DNA of 64,000 bases from Cytophagales bacterium (GTDB lineage Bacteria > Bacteroidota > Bacteroidia > Cytophagales > Cyclobacteriaceae). How positions within the stretch are numbered: position 1 is the first letter of the stretch; the number at the start of each line of letters is the position of its first letter. Position numbers and translations under genes: made by a program. Below, one piece after another: positions 46,208 to 55,184 of the stretch. The stretch is taken from NCBI GenBank assembly GCA_025359125.1, contig JANYHI010000068.1, forward strand, positions 168,245 through 232,244. Direction: 5' to 3'. Under the pieces are notes generated by a model. The model was not told the DNA's origin. It ran no database searches and was given only the letters and a program-made list of their open reading frames with translations.

Positions 46208-48838
46208 ATGAAAAGTACGAAATTGAATAATCCGCCTAGCCTATTTCTCCGCTTCTTCCGCTGGTTCTGTCACCCGAAGTTGCGCGACAGTATTGAAGGC
46301 GACTTGATGGAATTATACAATGAACGAATAAATGAAATGGGTAAACGAAAAGCAGACTTAAAATTTATTGGAGATGTGCTGTTGCTTTTTAGACCAGGCA
46401 TTATTAAACCAACGGAAGGATATAAAAACTTAAATGACTACGGTATGTTTAAAAGCTATTTTAAAATTGGGTGGAGAAATTTGGTAAAGAACAAAGGGTA
46501 TGCCTTCATCAATATTGGCGGCCTTGCTTTAGGGATGATGGCGACTATGCTCATCATACTTTACATTCAAGATGAGCGCAGCTATGATTCCTTTCATTCT
46601 AATTCTCCTGTTATCTACCGTATTGTTACGGACTGGGTCAATCCCGATGGTAGTGTGAGGCAGCACGATGGCACCACGGGCCACTTTCAAGGGCCGAAGT
46701 TTATGGAAAAAATCCCTGAGATCGTGAGGGCTGTTCGCTTGCAAGAAAATATGATGACGTTCAAAATTAACAATGAGGTGAGTGACTTAACTGTCTTCAA
46801 AGTTGATTCTGATTTCTTTGAGATGTTCTCGTTTCCAATGTTAGCAGGAAGCCCAAAGACAGCCTTGAAACAGCCTGGCTCCATTGTGATTACTGAGGAA
46901 AAAGCAAGACTGTATTTCAATACCACCGAAGCACTTGGCAAAATACTCGACATAAAAGTAGATAGTACTTTTCACCCCTATCAGGTGACTGGAGTTGTGA
47001 GAAACATTCCATCCAATTCTTCAATTAAGTTTGATTTTGTTGTGCCAAACATTGTTTCAAAGGATGAATATGCCAGTGATGAAAACTGGTTTAACTTTTT
47101 TCAAAATACGTTTATTGAGCTTCATCCATCATCTGACCCAAGGGTGGTAGAGGAAAAAATGAAAAAGGTGTACGAAGCAGATGCGTCAGTTGCTATTCGG
47201 ATGATGAAGGAAAAATATAATGTGACTGAAAAAACAAATTACTTACTGCAACCTATTTCCGATTTGCATCTAAGTAAGCTGTATACAGCTTCCAACGGAC
47301 TTAAAGATGCGAGCGATCCAATGTATAGTTATATTCTTTCTGGCATCGCACTTTTTATTTTGCTTATCGCTTGCATTAACTTTGTCAATCTTTCTATAGC
47401 CAATTCTTTGCAAAGAGCTAAGGAGATTGGCGTGAGAAAAGTGGTAGGTGGAAGCAAGATCAATCTCACTATTCAATTTTTAAGTGAATCATTTGTGATT
47501 TGCTTTTTAGCTTTTGCATTAGCCATTATTTTTCTTCCTATTTGTTTGCCGATCTTTAATTCACTTGCTGTAAAATCACTTTCATTTGCAAATCTTATTA
47601 ACGCTAAGCTGATGTTGTACTACTTTATTTTATTTGCTGCAACAGGTTTGTTAGCTGGATTGTACCCGGCATTTATTTTATCAGGATTCAATCCCGTAAA
47701 AACACTTTATGGAAGATTCAGATTTTCTGGTAAGAGTTTTCTTCAGCGATCATTGGTTGTGGTGCAATTTTCATTGGCTGCCTTTCTGATCATGGCCACC
47801 ATCACTATCTATTCACAGTTTGACTTTCTCACAACCTATGACCTTGGCTATGATGATAAAGATTTAATGATGGTTAGTAAATATCCAATCACTAAAAATC
47901 AATTAAAGGTTTTTAAAGAAACCTTAGAAGCTAATCCCAATATTCTGGGGGTAGCCCCCACGAATGGGGGCGAGTGGAGAACAGTGGCAAAGGTAAATTC
48001 CGAGCAGGAAATTAAGTTTCAATATAACATTGTTGATAATGCATATTTGCCATTGGTTAAAATTCCTGTTGTTGTTGGAAGAAGTTTTTCTCCTGAATTT
48101 ACAGGCGATGATTCCAATTCCGTTTTGGTAAACGAAGCCTTCGTAAAAGAGGCCAGTTGGAAAGACCCCATTGGCCAAACTGTAAATTTCTGGTATCGTA
48201 ACCAAAAATATAATGTAGTAGGAGTAGTTAAAAATCACCATTTCAATTCCCTTAGTCAAGGAATTGCACCTCAGTTATTTCTTCAAAAACCCGATCAAAT
48301 TTTTGGTAAAGTATTTATCAAGCTAAGTGGAAAAAATAATCAGGAGTCTTTGACGTATATAGAAAAGACTTTTAAAGCGCAGTTTCCTGATTTCACCTAT
48401 TCCTACAAATTTAAAGATGATGAAAATAAACAGCAGTATCAATTGGAAGCAAGATGGAATAAGATTGTATTGGTTTCCTCAGCGCTCACCGTTTTAATTT
48501 CGTGTATAGGACTGTTAGGCCTTGCTGCACTTGCTGCTGAAAGACGAGCCAAAGAAATTGGCATCAGAAAAGTGTTAGGTGCTTCGATCATAAATATCAC
48601 AAAGCTTCTATCTATTAATTTCTTGCTGATGGTTTTTTTATCGTTTGCATTTGCTATACCAGCAGCCTACTTCGCATCTGATCGATGGCTGAGCACGTAT
48701 GCATATCGCGTCAATTTCAGCTACTGGACTATTGCTTTAACCTTATTGATTACAGTGGGGATTTCGTTGATCACCGTTTGCTCTCAAGCCATTCGAACAG
48801 CACTTGCCAATCCTGTAAAATCTTTGAGAACGGAATAA
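46208..48838 (+). CDS. FtsX/MacB-type ABC permease with N-terminal prefix domain
   Basis: The 876-residue protein has two parts. The first about 85 residues (PSLFLRFFRWFCHPKLRDSIEGDLMELYNER) are the permease prefix domain found on PadR-linked transporters in Cytophagales. Then come two MacB-PCD/FtsX halves, each starting with a helix and a large periplasmic loop and ending in three helices (YAFINIGGLALGMMATMLII; IGLLGLAALAAERRAKEIGI). No ATPase gene adjoins. Such proteins are likely non-canonical exporters or mechanotransmission units. It is predicted to be controlled by the PadR upstream. Confidence 0.88.
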   Translation: MKSTKLNNPPSLFLRFFRWFCHPKLRDSIEGDLMELYNERINEMGKRKADLKFIGDVLLLFRPGIIKPTEGYKNLNDYGMFKSYFKIGWRNLVKNKGYAFINIGGLALGMMATMLIILYIQDERSYDSFHSNSPVIYRIVTDWVNPDGSVRQHDGTTGHFQGPKFMEKIPEIVRAVRLQENMMTFKINNEVSDLTVFKVDSDFFEMFSFPMLAGSPKTALKQPGSIVITEEKARLYFNTTEALGKILDIKVDSTFHPYQVTGVVRNIPSNSSIKFDFVVPNIVSKDEYASDENWFNFFQNTFIELHPSSDPRVVEEKMKKVYEADASVAIRMMKEKYNVTEKTNYLLQPISDLHLSKLYTASNGLKDASDPMYSYILSGIALFILLIACINFVNLSIANSLQRAKEIGVRKVVGGSKINLTIQFLSESFVICFLAFALAIIFLPICLPIFNSLAVKSLSFANLINAKLMLYYFILFAATGLLAGLYPAFILSGFNPVKTLYGRFRFSGKSFLQRSLVVVQFSLAAFLIMATITIYSQFDFLTTYDLGYDDKDLMMVSKYPITKNQLKVFKETLEANPNILGVAPTNGGEWRTVAKVNSEQEIKFQYNIVDNAYLPLVKIPVVVGRSFSPEFTGDDSNSVLVNEAFVKEASWKDPIGQTVNFWYRNQKYNVVGVVKNHHFNSLSQGIAPQLFLQKPDQIFGKVFIKLSGKNNQESLTYIEKTFKAQFPDFTYSYKFKDDENKQQYQLEARWNKIVLVSSALTVLISCIGLLGLAALAAERRAKEIGIRKVLGASIINITKLLSINFLLMVFLSFAFAIPAAYFASDRWLSTYAYRVNFSYWTIALTLLITVGISLITVCSQAIRTALANPVKSLRTE

Positions 48839-48845
48839 AAGCAAG

Positions 48846-48879
48846 ATTTCGACCAACGAAATTAATTAGAGAATTCTCT
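48846..48879. promoter_or_regulatory. Two inverted repeats between the permease genes
   Basis: ATTTCG (48846-48851) pairs with CGAAAT (48857-48862). AGAGAATTCTCT (48868-48879) is a perfect 12-bp palindrome. The 90-base gap with two dyads suggests that the second permease has its own control. Confidence 0.35.
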
Positions 48880-48928
48880 GCAACCTTTTGCATTTAGCTA
48901 AGTATTTGTATACGTAAACATCCCTACT

Positions 48929-51313
48929 ATGCTTAAGAACTATTTCAAAATTGCCTTTCGTAACCTATTAAAAAATAAAGGCTATTCATTCATCAATATT
49001 GCTGGCCTTGCCACCGGAATTGCAGTGGCACTTTTAATTGGACTGTGGATTTGGGATGAACTTAACTACGATAAGTATCATCGAAATTACGATCGCATTG
49101 CTCAGGTGTGGCAACATAATATTTATAATGGAAGGAAGGGTTCACAAGTATCCAATCCATATTTAATGGCCGAAGAGATTCGCAACAATTTTGGGAGCGA
49201 TTTTAAATATGTGCTACAAGCTTCTTGGAATTTCTCGCACATTATTACAATAGGCGAAAAGAAGTTTAACAAAACTGGCTACTATTTTGAACCCGAGGTT
49301 ACCGATATGCTATCCTTAAAAATGTTGAAAGGAAAAAGTGATGGCCTCAAAGATCCGTATTCCATTTTACTTTCTGAAACTACCGCTAAAGCATATTTTG
49401 GTGAGAACGATCCCATGAATCAGATATTGAGGATCAATAACAAATTCGATGTAAAAGTCACTGGTGTTTATGAAGACCTTCCCTACAATACATTTTTCAG
49501 GAACATGAACTATCTTTTACCATGGGAGCTTTATCTTATTAGCAACCCATGGATAAAGAAAATGGAGACCCCGTGGGGAAGCAATTTTACACAGACGTTT
49601 GTACAGGTAGCCGACAATGCCGACATGGAAAAAGTTTCGGCTAAAATCATCAATGTAAAATTTAATAAACTCTCGGAAGATGACAGAAAGTATAAACCAG
49701 AAGTCTTTCTTCTTCCTATGAGTAAGTGGCATTTATATTCTGAATTTAAGAATGGAAAAAATGTAGGCGGACGAATAGAATTTGTATGGCTCTTCGGCAT
49801 CATTGGTGTTTTTGTTTTATTGCTAGCCTGCATCAACTTTATGAATCTCAGTACGGCTCGCTCTGAGAAACGCGCCAAAGAAGTTGGCATCCGCAAATCA
49901 ATAGGCTCAGAGCGTTACCAATTGATTGGTCAATTCTTTAGCGAATCACTCGTTGTTTCACTATTAGCTTTTGTGGTGTCAATTCTTTTAGTGCAATTAA
50001 TTCTTCCTTCCTTCAATCAAGTGGCCGATAAAAAGCTCGCCTTGCTTTGGGGCAATCCTCTGTTCTGGATTATCGGAGTAAGTTTTAGTATCCTTACAGG
50101 AATTATCGCTGGTAGCTATCCTGCCCTCTATCTTAGCTCGTTTCAACCTGTGAAGGTATTGAAGGGTACATTCCGGGCGGGCAAGTATGCTTCCATTCCA
50201 CGTCAAGTATTGGTGGTGTTACAATTCACAGTCTCTGTTACTTTGATCATTGGCACAATTATCGTTTTTCGGCAGATTGAATTTGCAAAAGATCGCCCTG
50301 TTGGGTATGATCGTAACGGTCTCATAAATGTTTTCTTAACTACCCCCGACATTCACAAACTATATGAAGCAGTTCGCAATGAATTGAAAAGCTCGGGGGC
50401 TATTATTGAAATGACAGAATCGGGAAGCCCAACAACACAGACGTGGAATTCCAACGGTGGCTTTGTATGGAAAGGCAAAGATCCCGCACTAGCGGTTGAT
50501 TTTCCTAACAACGGTTGCTCTTTTGAGTATGGAAAAACGGTAGGCTGGCAGTTTAAAGAAGGTCGTGATTTCTCGAGAGAACATGGAACCGATTCATTGG
50601 CATTTGTTATCAATGAATCAGCTGTAAAGTTTTTAGGTTTCAAAAACCCTGTTGGCGAAACTCTTATTTGGGAAAAGAAGTCCTACACTATTATTGGTGT
50701 CATTAAAGATATGATTGTGGAATCACCTTACGAACCCGTGCGCGCCTCACTTTTCCATATTTCAAATGATCAAGAAGGGCTTGTTATTATTAAGTTAAAT
50801 CCAACTATAGGCTCAAGAGCAGCCATCAGCAAAGTAGAAGAAGTATTTAAAAAATATAATCCAGCATCTCCCTTTGATTACAAATTTGTGGATGAAGAAT
50901 ATGCCCGCAAATTTGGCGATGAAGAACGCATTGGTAAACTCGCAAGCTTCTTTGCCATCTTAGCCATATTAATAAGTTGCCTCGGTATTTTTGGTCTAGC
51001 ATCTTTTGTAGCAGAGCAGCGCACAAAAGAAATTGGAGTAAGAAAAGTATTGGGTGCTTCGGTCTTTAATTTATGGAGTATGCTTTCAAAAGATTTTGTA
51101 CTACTTGTGGCCATCTCACTAGTAATTGCAATGCCAATTGGTTTTTATTTTATGAATGATTGGTTACAGAAATACGAATACAGAACTGACATTAATTGGT
51201 GGATCTTTGTAGTTTCAGGTGGTGGCGCGCTGCTCATTACTTTGCTAACCGTAAGCTATCAATCTATAAAGGCTGCCTTGGCAAACCCTGTTGGCTCGTT
51301 GCGATCGGAGTAA
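48929..51313 (+). CDS. FtsX/MacB-type ABC permease
   Basis: This 794-residue paralogue of the preceding protein lacks the prefix domain. It starts MLKNYFKIAFRNLLKNKGYS and shares the motifs YSFINIAGLATGIAVALLIG and CLGIFGLASFVAEQRTKEIGVRKVLG. Its two MacB-PCD/FtsX halves give about eight membrane helices. No ATP-binding partner is encoded beside it. Homologues occur in large families in Cytophagales. The substrate is unknown. Confidence 0.88.
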   Translation: MLKNYFKIAFRNLLKNKGYSFINIAGLATGIAVALLIGLWIWDELNYDKYHRNYDRIAQVWQHNIYNGRKGSQVSNPYLMAEEIRNNFGSDFKYVLQASWNFSHIITIGEKKFNKTGYYFEPEVTDMLSLKMLKGKSDGLKDPYSILLSETTAKAYFGENDPMNQILRINNKFDVKVTGVYEDLPYNTFFRNMNYLLPWELYLISNPWIKKMETPWGSNFTQTFVQVADNADMEKVSAKIINVKFNKLSEDDRKYKPEVFLLPMSKWHLYSEFKNGKNVGGRIEFVWLFGIIGVFVLLLACINFMNLSTARSEKRAKEVGIRKSIGSERYQLIGQFFSESLVVSLLAFVVSILLVQLILPSFNQVADKKLALLWGNPLFWIIGVSFSILTGIIAGSYPALYLSSFQPVKVLKGTFRAGKYASIPRQVLVVLQFTVSVTLIIGTIIVFRQIEFAKDRPVGYDRNGLINVFLTTPDIHKLYEAVRNELKSSGAIIEMTESGSPTTQTWNSNGGFVWKGKDPALAVDFPNNGCSFEYGKTVGWQFKEGRDFSREHGTDSLAFVINESAVKFLGFKNPVGETLIWEKKSYTIIGVIKDMIVESPYEPVRASLFHISNDQEGLVIIKLNPTIGSRAAISKVEEVFKKYNPASPFDYKFVDEEYARKFGDEERIGKLASFFAILAILISCLGIFGLASFVAEQRTKEIGVRKVLGASVFNLWSMLSKDFVLLVAISLVIAMPIGFYFMNDWLQKYEYRTDINWWIFVVSGGGALLITLLTVSYQSIKAALANPVGSLRSE

Positions 51314-51335
51314 ATAAATTATTTTTTTTGGAATG

Positions 51336-52199
51336 CTACTCGTTTGATAAAGTTTGCTTGGCCATTTCCCAACCGATTATACTTTTCTTACGAGTAGCTT
51401 CCCATCGGTATTCACCTAAGATTCCATCCTTTCTAATCACCCGGTGGCAAGGAATTAAATAGGCAATGTGATTGGAGCCAACTGCTGAACCTACAGCTTG
51501 CATGGCCTTTGGGCTTTGAATTTTTTCTGCAATGTTTTGATAGGTAGTTACTGAACCAAGTGGTAGCCGCAAAAGCGCTTCCCACACTTTTATTTGAAAA
51601 TTAGTACCCTTAACAAATACATGAAGTTTCTTCTCTTCTTTACGATCTCCAAAGACAGACGTAATAAAGCTACTTGTTAACTCCTGATTCTGATGAAACA
51701 CAGACTGATGCCAATGCTCTTTCATTTTTTTTAGTTCATACGTAGGGTCTTCATCCGTAGTAATAAAAGATAACCAGCATATTCCTCTTTCAGTAACGCC
51801 AATCAACGAAAGCCCAAAAGGAGTTTCGTGAAATCCATATTCAATGCGAATGCCCGAACCATTCAATTTATATTCTTGTGGCGTTACTGCTTCTAATGTT
51901 GTAAATAAATCGTACACCCTAGATTGACTTGAGAGACCGGCTGCTTCAGCCGCATCAATCAAATTTTTGGTTTCGTCTAATTTGTTTTTGAGAAAGCCAA
52001 CGGTAAGAAATTGCAAGAATCGTTTAGGACTTATTCCGGCCCATTCAGTAAATAACCGCTGAAAGTGAAATGGACTCAAATGCACTTTCTCGGCTACTTC
52101 ATTTAACTCTGGTTGGTGTAAAAAATTCTTTTCTAAGTATTGAATTGCCTGCTCGATGCGTTGGTAATTGATATTTTCTTCAGGTTGATTTATTTTCAT
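51336..52199 (-). CDS. AraC-type regulator fused to O6-methylguanine-DNA methyltransferase
   Basis: Read from the ATG at 52199 (a TTG at 52226 is less likely) the protein has 287 residues. Residues about 12-110 are an AraC-type helix-turn-helix domain (LNEVAEKVHLSPFHFQRLF). Residues about 120-285 are an Ogt/MGMT domain with acceptor Cys251 in IPCHRVIRKDG. It is Ada without its N-terminal zinc domain. A separate gene at 53190-53450 encodes an Ada-type zinc domain. It should repair O6-alkylguanine and may control the neighbouring repair genes. Confidence 0.92.
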   Translation of the reverse strand: MKINQPEENINYQRIEQAIQYLEKNFLHQPELNEVAEKVHLSPFHFQRLFTEWAGISPKRFLQFLTVGFLKNKLDETKNLIDAAEAAGLSSQSRVYDLFTTLEAVTPQEYKLNGSGIRIEYGFHETPFGLSLIGVTERGICWLSFITTDEDPTYELKKMKEHWHQSVFHQNQELTSSFITSVFGDRKEEKKLHVFVKGTNFQIKVWEALLRLPLGSVTTYQNIAEKIQSPKAMQAVGSAVGSNHIAYLIPCHRVIRKDGILGEYRWEATRKKSIIGWEMAKQTLSNE

Positions 52200-52303
52200 A
52201 ATCTTTCTGTTCTTTTTATAACCCAAAGGTCTTCACCCTGCTAAAGTAATTCAACCTGTTTCTTGCTGAAGATCTTGTTATATTTCCTAAAAATATCAAA
52301 CCT

Positions 52304-53212
52304 ATGAAAAACCTTTTAATAGTATTGCTTTTTATGCTGCTCAGTAATTTGAGCTTTGCCCAACAAAATTTTGATACCGTTAAGATTCGCCCGTTAAAAA
52401 TTACCGATAACATTTATATGTTAAAAGGTTCAGGTGGAAACCTAGGCATTTTGATTGGTAAAGAAGGAACCTTATTAGTTGATGATCAGTTTGCACCATT
52501 ATCTAATAAAATTAATGGAGCCATCAAAACCATTGACCCAGGAGAAATTAAATTTTTGGTGAATACGCATTTACATGGAGATCATTCTGGCGGAAACGAG
52601 AATTTTAAAAGAATGGGTGCTACTATAGTGGCACATGATCATGTGCGCGAACGAATGACTACCGAGCAAGTAAACAAACAATTAAACAGAACTACGCCAG
52701 CTAGAGATGCTGATGCGTTGCCCGTAATCACCTTTCCAGATAAAATGAATTTCCATTTGAATGGTGAGGATGTTCAACTCATTCATCTTGATAATGGCCA
52801 TACAGATGGAGATATAATTGTTCACTTTAAAAAAGCGAATGTGTTTCACATGGGCGATGCGTATGTGAGATATGGATATCCCTTCATCGATCTTTCCAGC
52901 GGTGGTTCGTTTAGCGGATTTTTGAGTTCGCTTGATAAGGGTTTATCATTTATGGACGATAATTCAAAAGTAATTCCCGGTCACGGTGAATTGGCTTCCA
53001 AGAATGATGTGAAAATACTTCGCGACCAACTTTACGATATTCGCGAACAAATATTGGCGGCATTAAAAAAGGGAAAGAAAGTAGAAGAAATTCCGGCACT
53101 TGGCATTACAGATAAATATGATCCTACTTTAGGCAAAGGATTTTTTAAGGGTAAAGATTTTGTTTTGCTGGCTGCAGAAGATTTGAAGGCTACTCTACCA
53201 AAGAAGAAATAA
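52304..53212 (+). CDS. Exported metallo-beta-lactamase-fold hydrolase
   Basis: This 302-residue protein has a signal peptide (MKNLLIVLLFMLLSNLSFAQ). The zinc motif HxHxDH is complete: H89, H91, D93, H94 in NTHLHGDHSGG. H166 in NGHTDGD, D185 in HMGDAYV and a final PGHGELA are also present. It is a periplasmic class B-like or lactonase-like MBL. Beta-lactam hydrolysis cannot be claimed, because related proteins cut many esters and amides. It overlaps the convergent Ada zinc-domain gene by 23 bases. Confidence 0.9.
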   Translation: MKNLLIVLLFMLLSNLSFAQQNFDTVKIRPLKITDNIYMLKGSGGNLGILIGKEGTLLVDDQFAPLSNKINGAIKTIDPGEIKFLVNTHLHGDHSGGNENFKRMGATIVAHDHVRERMTTEQVNKQLNRTTPARDADALPVITFPDKMNFHLNGEDVQLIHLDNGHTDGDIIVHFKKANVFHMGDAYVRYGYPFIDLSSGGSFSGFLSSLDKGLSFMDDNSKVIPGHGELASKNDVKILRDQLYDIREQILAALKKGKKVEEIPALGITDKYDPTLGKGFFKGKDFVLLAAEDLKATLPKKK

Positions 53213-53450
53213 TTTTTACTTTCCATTTTTGATATTCACTAGGTAAGCAATGTGCGCATGGTTTAAAGCCTGCGCGCGTTGCTTCTTCTTTTGAGGCAAA
53301 AAAGACGCGATTCACACGCTTCATTCTTTTTCCAGACTTACAACGAAGAGTTCCGTATATTTTTAATTTTCGATTTCCGGCAAGCGTTATGGATTTGGTT
53401 TTGAAAAATTTCAATAACTCTTGTCTAGTTAATTTATCATGATAAAGCAT
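53190..53450 (-). CDS. Stand-alone Ada-type zinc-binding domain
   Basis: This 86-residue protein matches the metal-binding domain of Ada. KIYGTLRCKSGKRMKRVNRV holds the expected acceptor Cys, and GFKPCAHCLPSEY holds the final Cys pair. The fourth ligand of E. coli Ada (the Cys four residues after the acceptor) is missing: C-x3-C reads CKSGK. Zinc binding with three Cys, or with another ligand, is therefore uncertain. It lies beside the Ogt fusion and 2OG oxygenase genes, so a role in sensing methyl phosphotriesters is plausible. Confidence 0.8.
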   Translation of the reverse strand: MLYHDKLTRQELLKFFKTKSITLAGNRKLKIYGTLRCKSGKRMKRVNRVFFASKEEATRAGFKPCAHCLPSEYQKWKVKIISSLVE

Positions 53451-53461
53451 TTTTAAATTTG

Positions 53462-53477
53462 CCTGCCGATAGGCAGG
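53462..53477. repeat. Short palindromic hairpin
   Basis: The arms CCTGCC and GGCAGG surround GATA. Outer AATTTG and CAAATT extend the symmetry. Such hairpins are common repeat-like elements between Bacteroidota genes. It could also end transcription of the oxygenase gene. Confidence 0.4.
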
Positions 53478-53501
53478 TCTTCAAATTAACGAATCAACGA
53501 A

Positions 53502-54200
53502 TTAACCAGCATCGTGAAAAATAATTCCTAGCGCATATCTCTCGCCACTGGTTAAACTGCTTATTCCATGTTTTATTTTTGCCCTATAATATCCTTTATT
53601 TCCTTTTACTGGTCGAAAGTTAGTAGTAAAAATTAAGGCGCCTCCCTTATTTAGTTGTATCACTTGCGCTCTTGATTGTGCCCTGGGTAATTGTTCAATT
53701 AAAATAAATTCTCCACCCTCAAATTCTCCACCATGTTCGCTAAGCAGAAAAACTACTTGAAATGGAAAGTAAACTTCGCCATACAAATCTTGATGAAGTG
53801 TATTAAATCCACCTATTTGATAATGAAGAATTAATGGTGTAGGTCGATGTTGGTTTTTTGAATGACACTCTTCAATAAATTCATTATGAAGAATAGGAAA
53901 TGTAACATCTACGCCCAAGAGTGACATCCACTCATTTGCGATCTTTGCCAATGCTGGATATAAATTCTCGCGAAGAGTTTGAATTTGCTGTGGCAGTGGA
54001 TAATTATAGTATTTGTATTCTCCCTTACCAAACCGATATCGCTCCATATTTATCGTACTTCTATAGATAGTTTCTGTCTTGTAGTTATTAATTAAATTTT
54101 GACAATCACTTTCACTCATTACAGATGGAATGACAGCATATCCTTTTTCATTTAATGAGGCTTGGGTTACTTTCCAATTGATAGTTTTTAAGTCTAACAT
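53502..54200 (-). CDS. 2OG-Fe(II) oxygenase of the alkylation island
   Basis: This 232-residue protein has the iron facial triad H136-x-D138 (LHQDLYG) and H211 (IKHGISS), with R221 to bind 2-oxoglutarate. GGEFEGGEFILIEQ is typical of the prolyl-hydroxylase-like branch, not of classical AlkB. Its place between the Ada zinc domain and AlkA suggests oxidative removal of alkyl groups from DNA or protein. That role is inferred from context. Confidence 0.85.
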   Translation of the reverse strand: MLDLKTINWKVTQASLNEKGYAVIPSVMSESDCQNLINNYKTETIYRSTINMERYRFGKGEYKYYNYPLPQQIQTLRENLYPALAKIANEWMSLLGVDVTFPILHNEFIEECHSKNQHRPTPLILHYQIGGFNTLHQDLYGEVYFPFQVVFLLSEHGGEFEGGEFILIEQLPRAQSRAQVIQLNKGGALIFTTNFRPVKGNKGYYRAKIKHGISSLTSGERYALGIIFHDAG

Positions 54201-54298
54201 ATTTCAAATTTCGGTTTTATCATTATTTACAGCCACCTGATTCTTGCTAACCTTTAAACGAAAAATTTAATTTCAATTTATATTTTTTATTATTGTGG

Positions 54299-55184
54299 GT
54301 GAATCAATTTAGAATTTCTCTCCCTATTGAATTTAGTTTTCAGTTTTGCTTGGAGTTTTTAAAACGCTCTCCAAGAGAGTTGCTCCATAAAGTTGAAGAT
54401 GATTACGCCTTCAAACTGGTGCGAATTAATAATAGAACGATTCTGTTTAAAATAGCTCAAGCAACCGATCAATGAGTTAGAAATTAAAATTTTAAATGGC
54501 AGAATTAGTAAACAAGAGGCAACTGAATTAAAGAACTTTATTATCGAATGGTTTGATTTAGATAAAGACTTGAAGCCTTTTTACGAATTGGCAAAGGGTG
54601 ATAAACTGTTGAAGCCGCTTGTAGAGAAGTATTATGGTTATAGAATTGTTGGCCAGCCAGATTTATTTGAATCACTTATTTGGGCAGTGCTTGGTCAGCA
54701 AATAAATCTTCAATTTGCTTATACCTTAAAGCAGCGATTTGTAGAAAAATTTGGAGAACGAATTACGTTTGAAGGAAACGATTATTTTCTGTTTCCCAAA
54801 CCCGAAATAGTGGCTACACTAGGTGATGATAATTTATTACCACTTCAATTCTCGCGACAGAAAAGTAAATATGTAGTTTTAATAGCACAGGCTTTTTGTG
54901 GCGGAATGGTGTCTAAGAATTTACTTACAAGTGTTTCTTTAGAAACGGCAAAAGAAAAGTTGATGGAGATTAAAGGAGTCGGCAACTGGACTGCCAACTA
55001 TGCATTAATGAAAACCTTTCGATATCCAGATGCATTTCCACTAGAAGATGCGGGTGTACACAATGCTATTAAGAATTTAAAAAAGATGAAAGCAAAGCCT
55101 ACGCTAGATCAGGTAAAAACAATTTTTAGAAAATATAAAGGCTGGGAAGCTTACGCTACTCTCTATTTGTGGAAGAGTTTGTAA
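54299..55184 (+). CDS. alkA: DNA-3-methyladenine glycosylase (AlkA-like), frameshifted
   Basis: AlkA removes alkylated bases from DNA. The gene is split. The first frame, from GTG 54299 (VNQFRISLPIEFSFQFCLEF), ends in a stop at 54473-54475. The +1 frame continues (NELEIKILNGRISKQEATEL) to 55184. Dropping one base between 54456 and 54475 would restore one protein of about 295 residues, a normal size for AlkA. The HhH-GPD core is intact in the second frame: MEIKGVGNWTANYALMKTF and the catalytic Asp in FPLEDAGVHNAI. A shorter protein from ATG 54570 keeps the catalytic half. Its stop abuts the histidine-kinase stop. Confidence 0.8.

Noticed and set aside
52304..53212. Metallo-beta-lactamase resistance gene
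   Set aside because: The fold and zinc motif fit, but nothing shows beta-lactam specificity and no resistance context is present.
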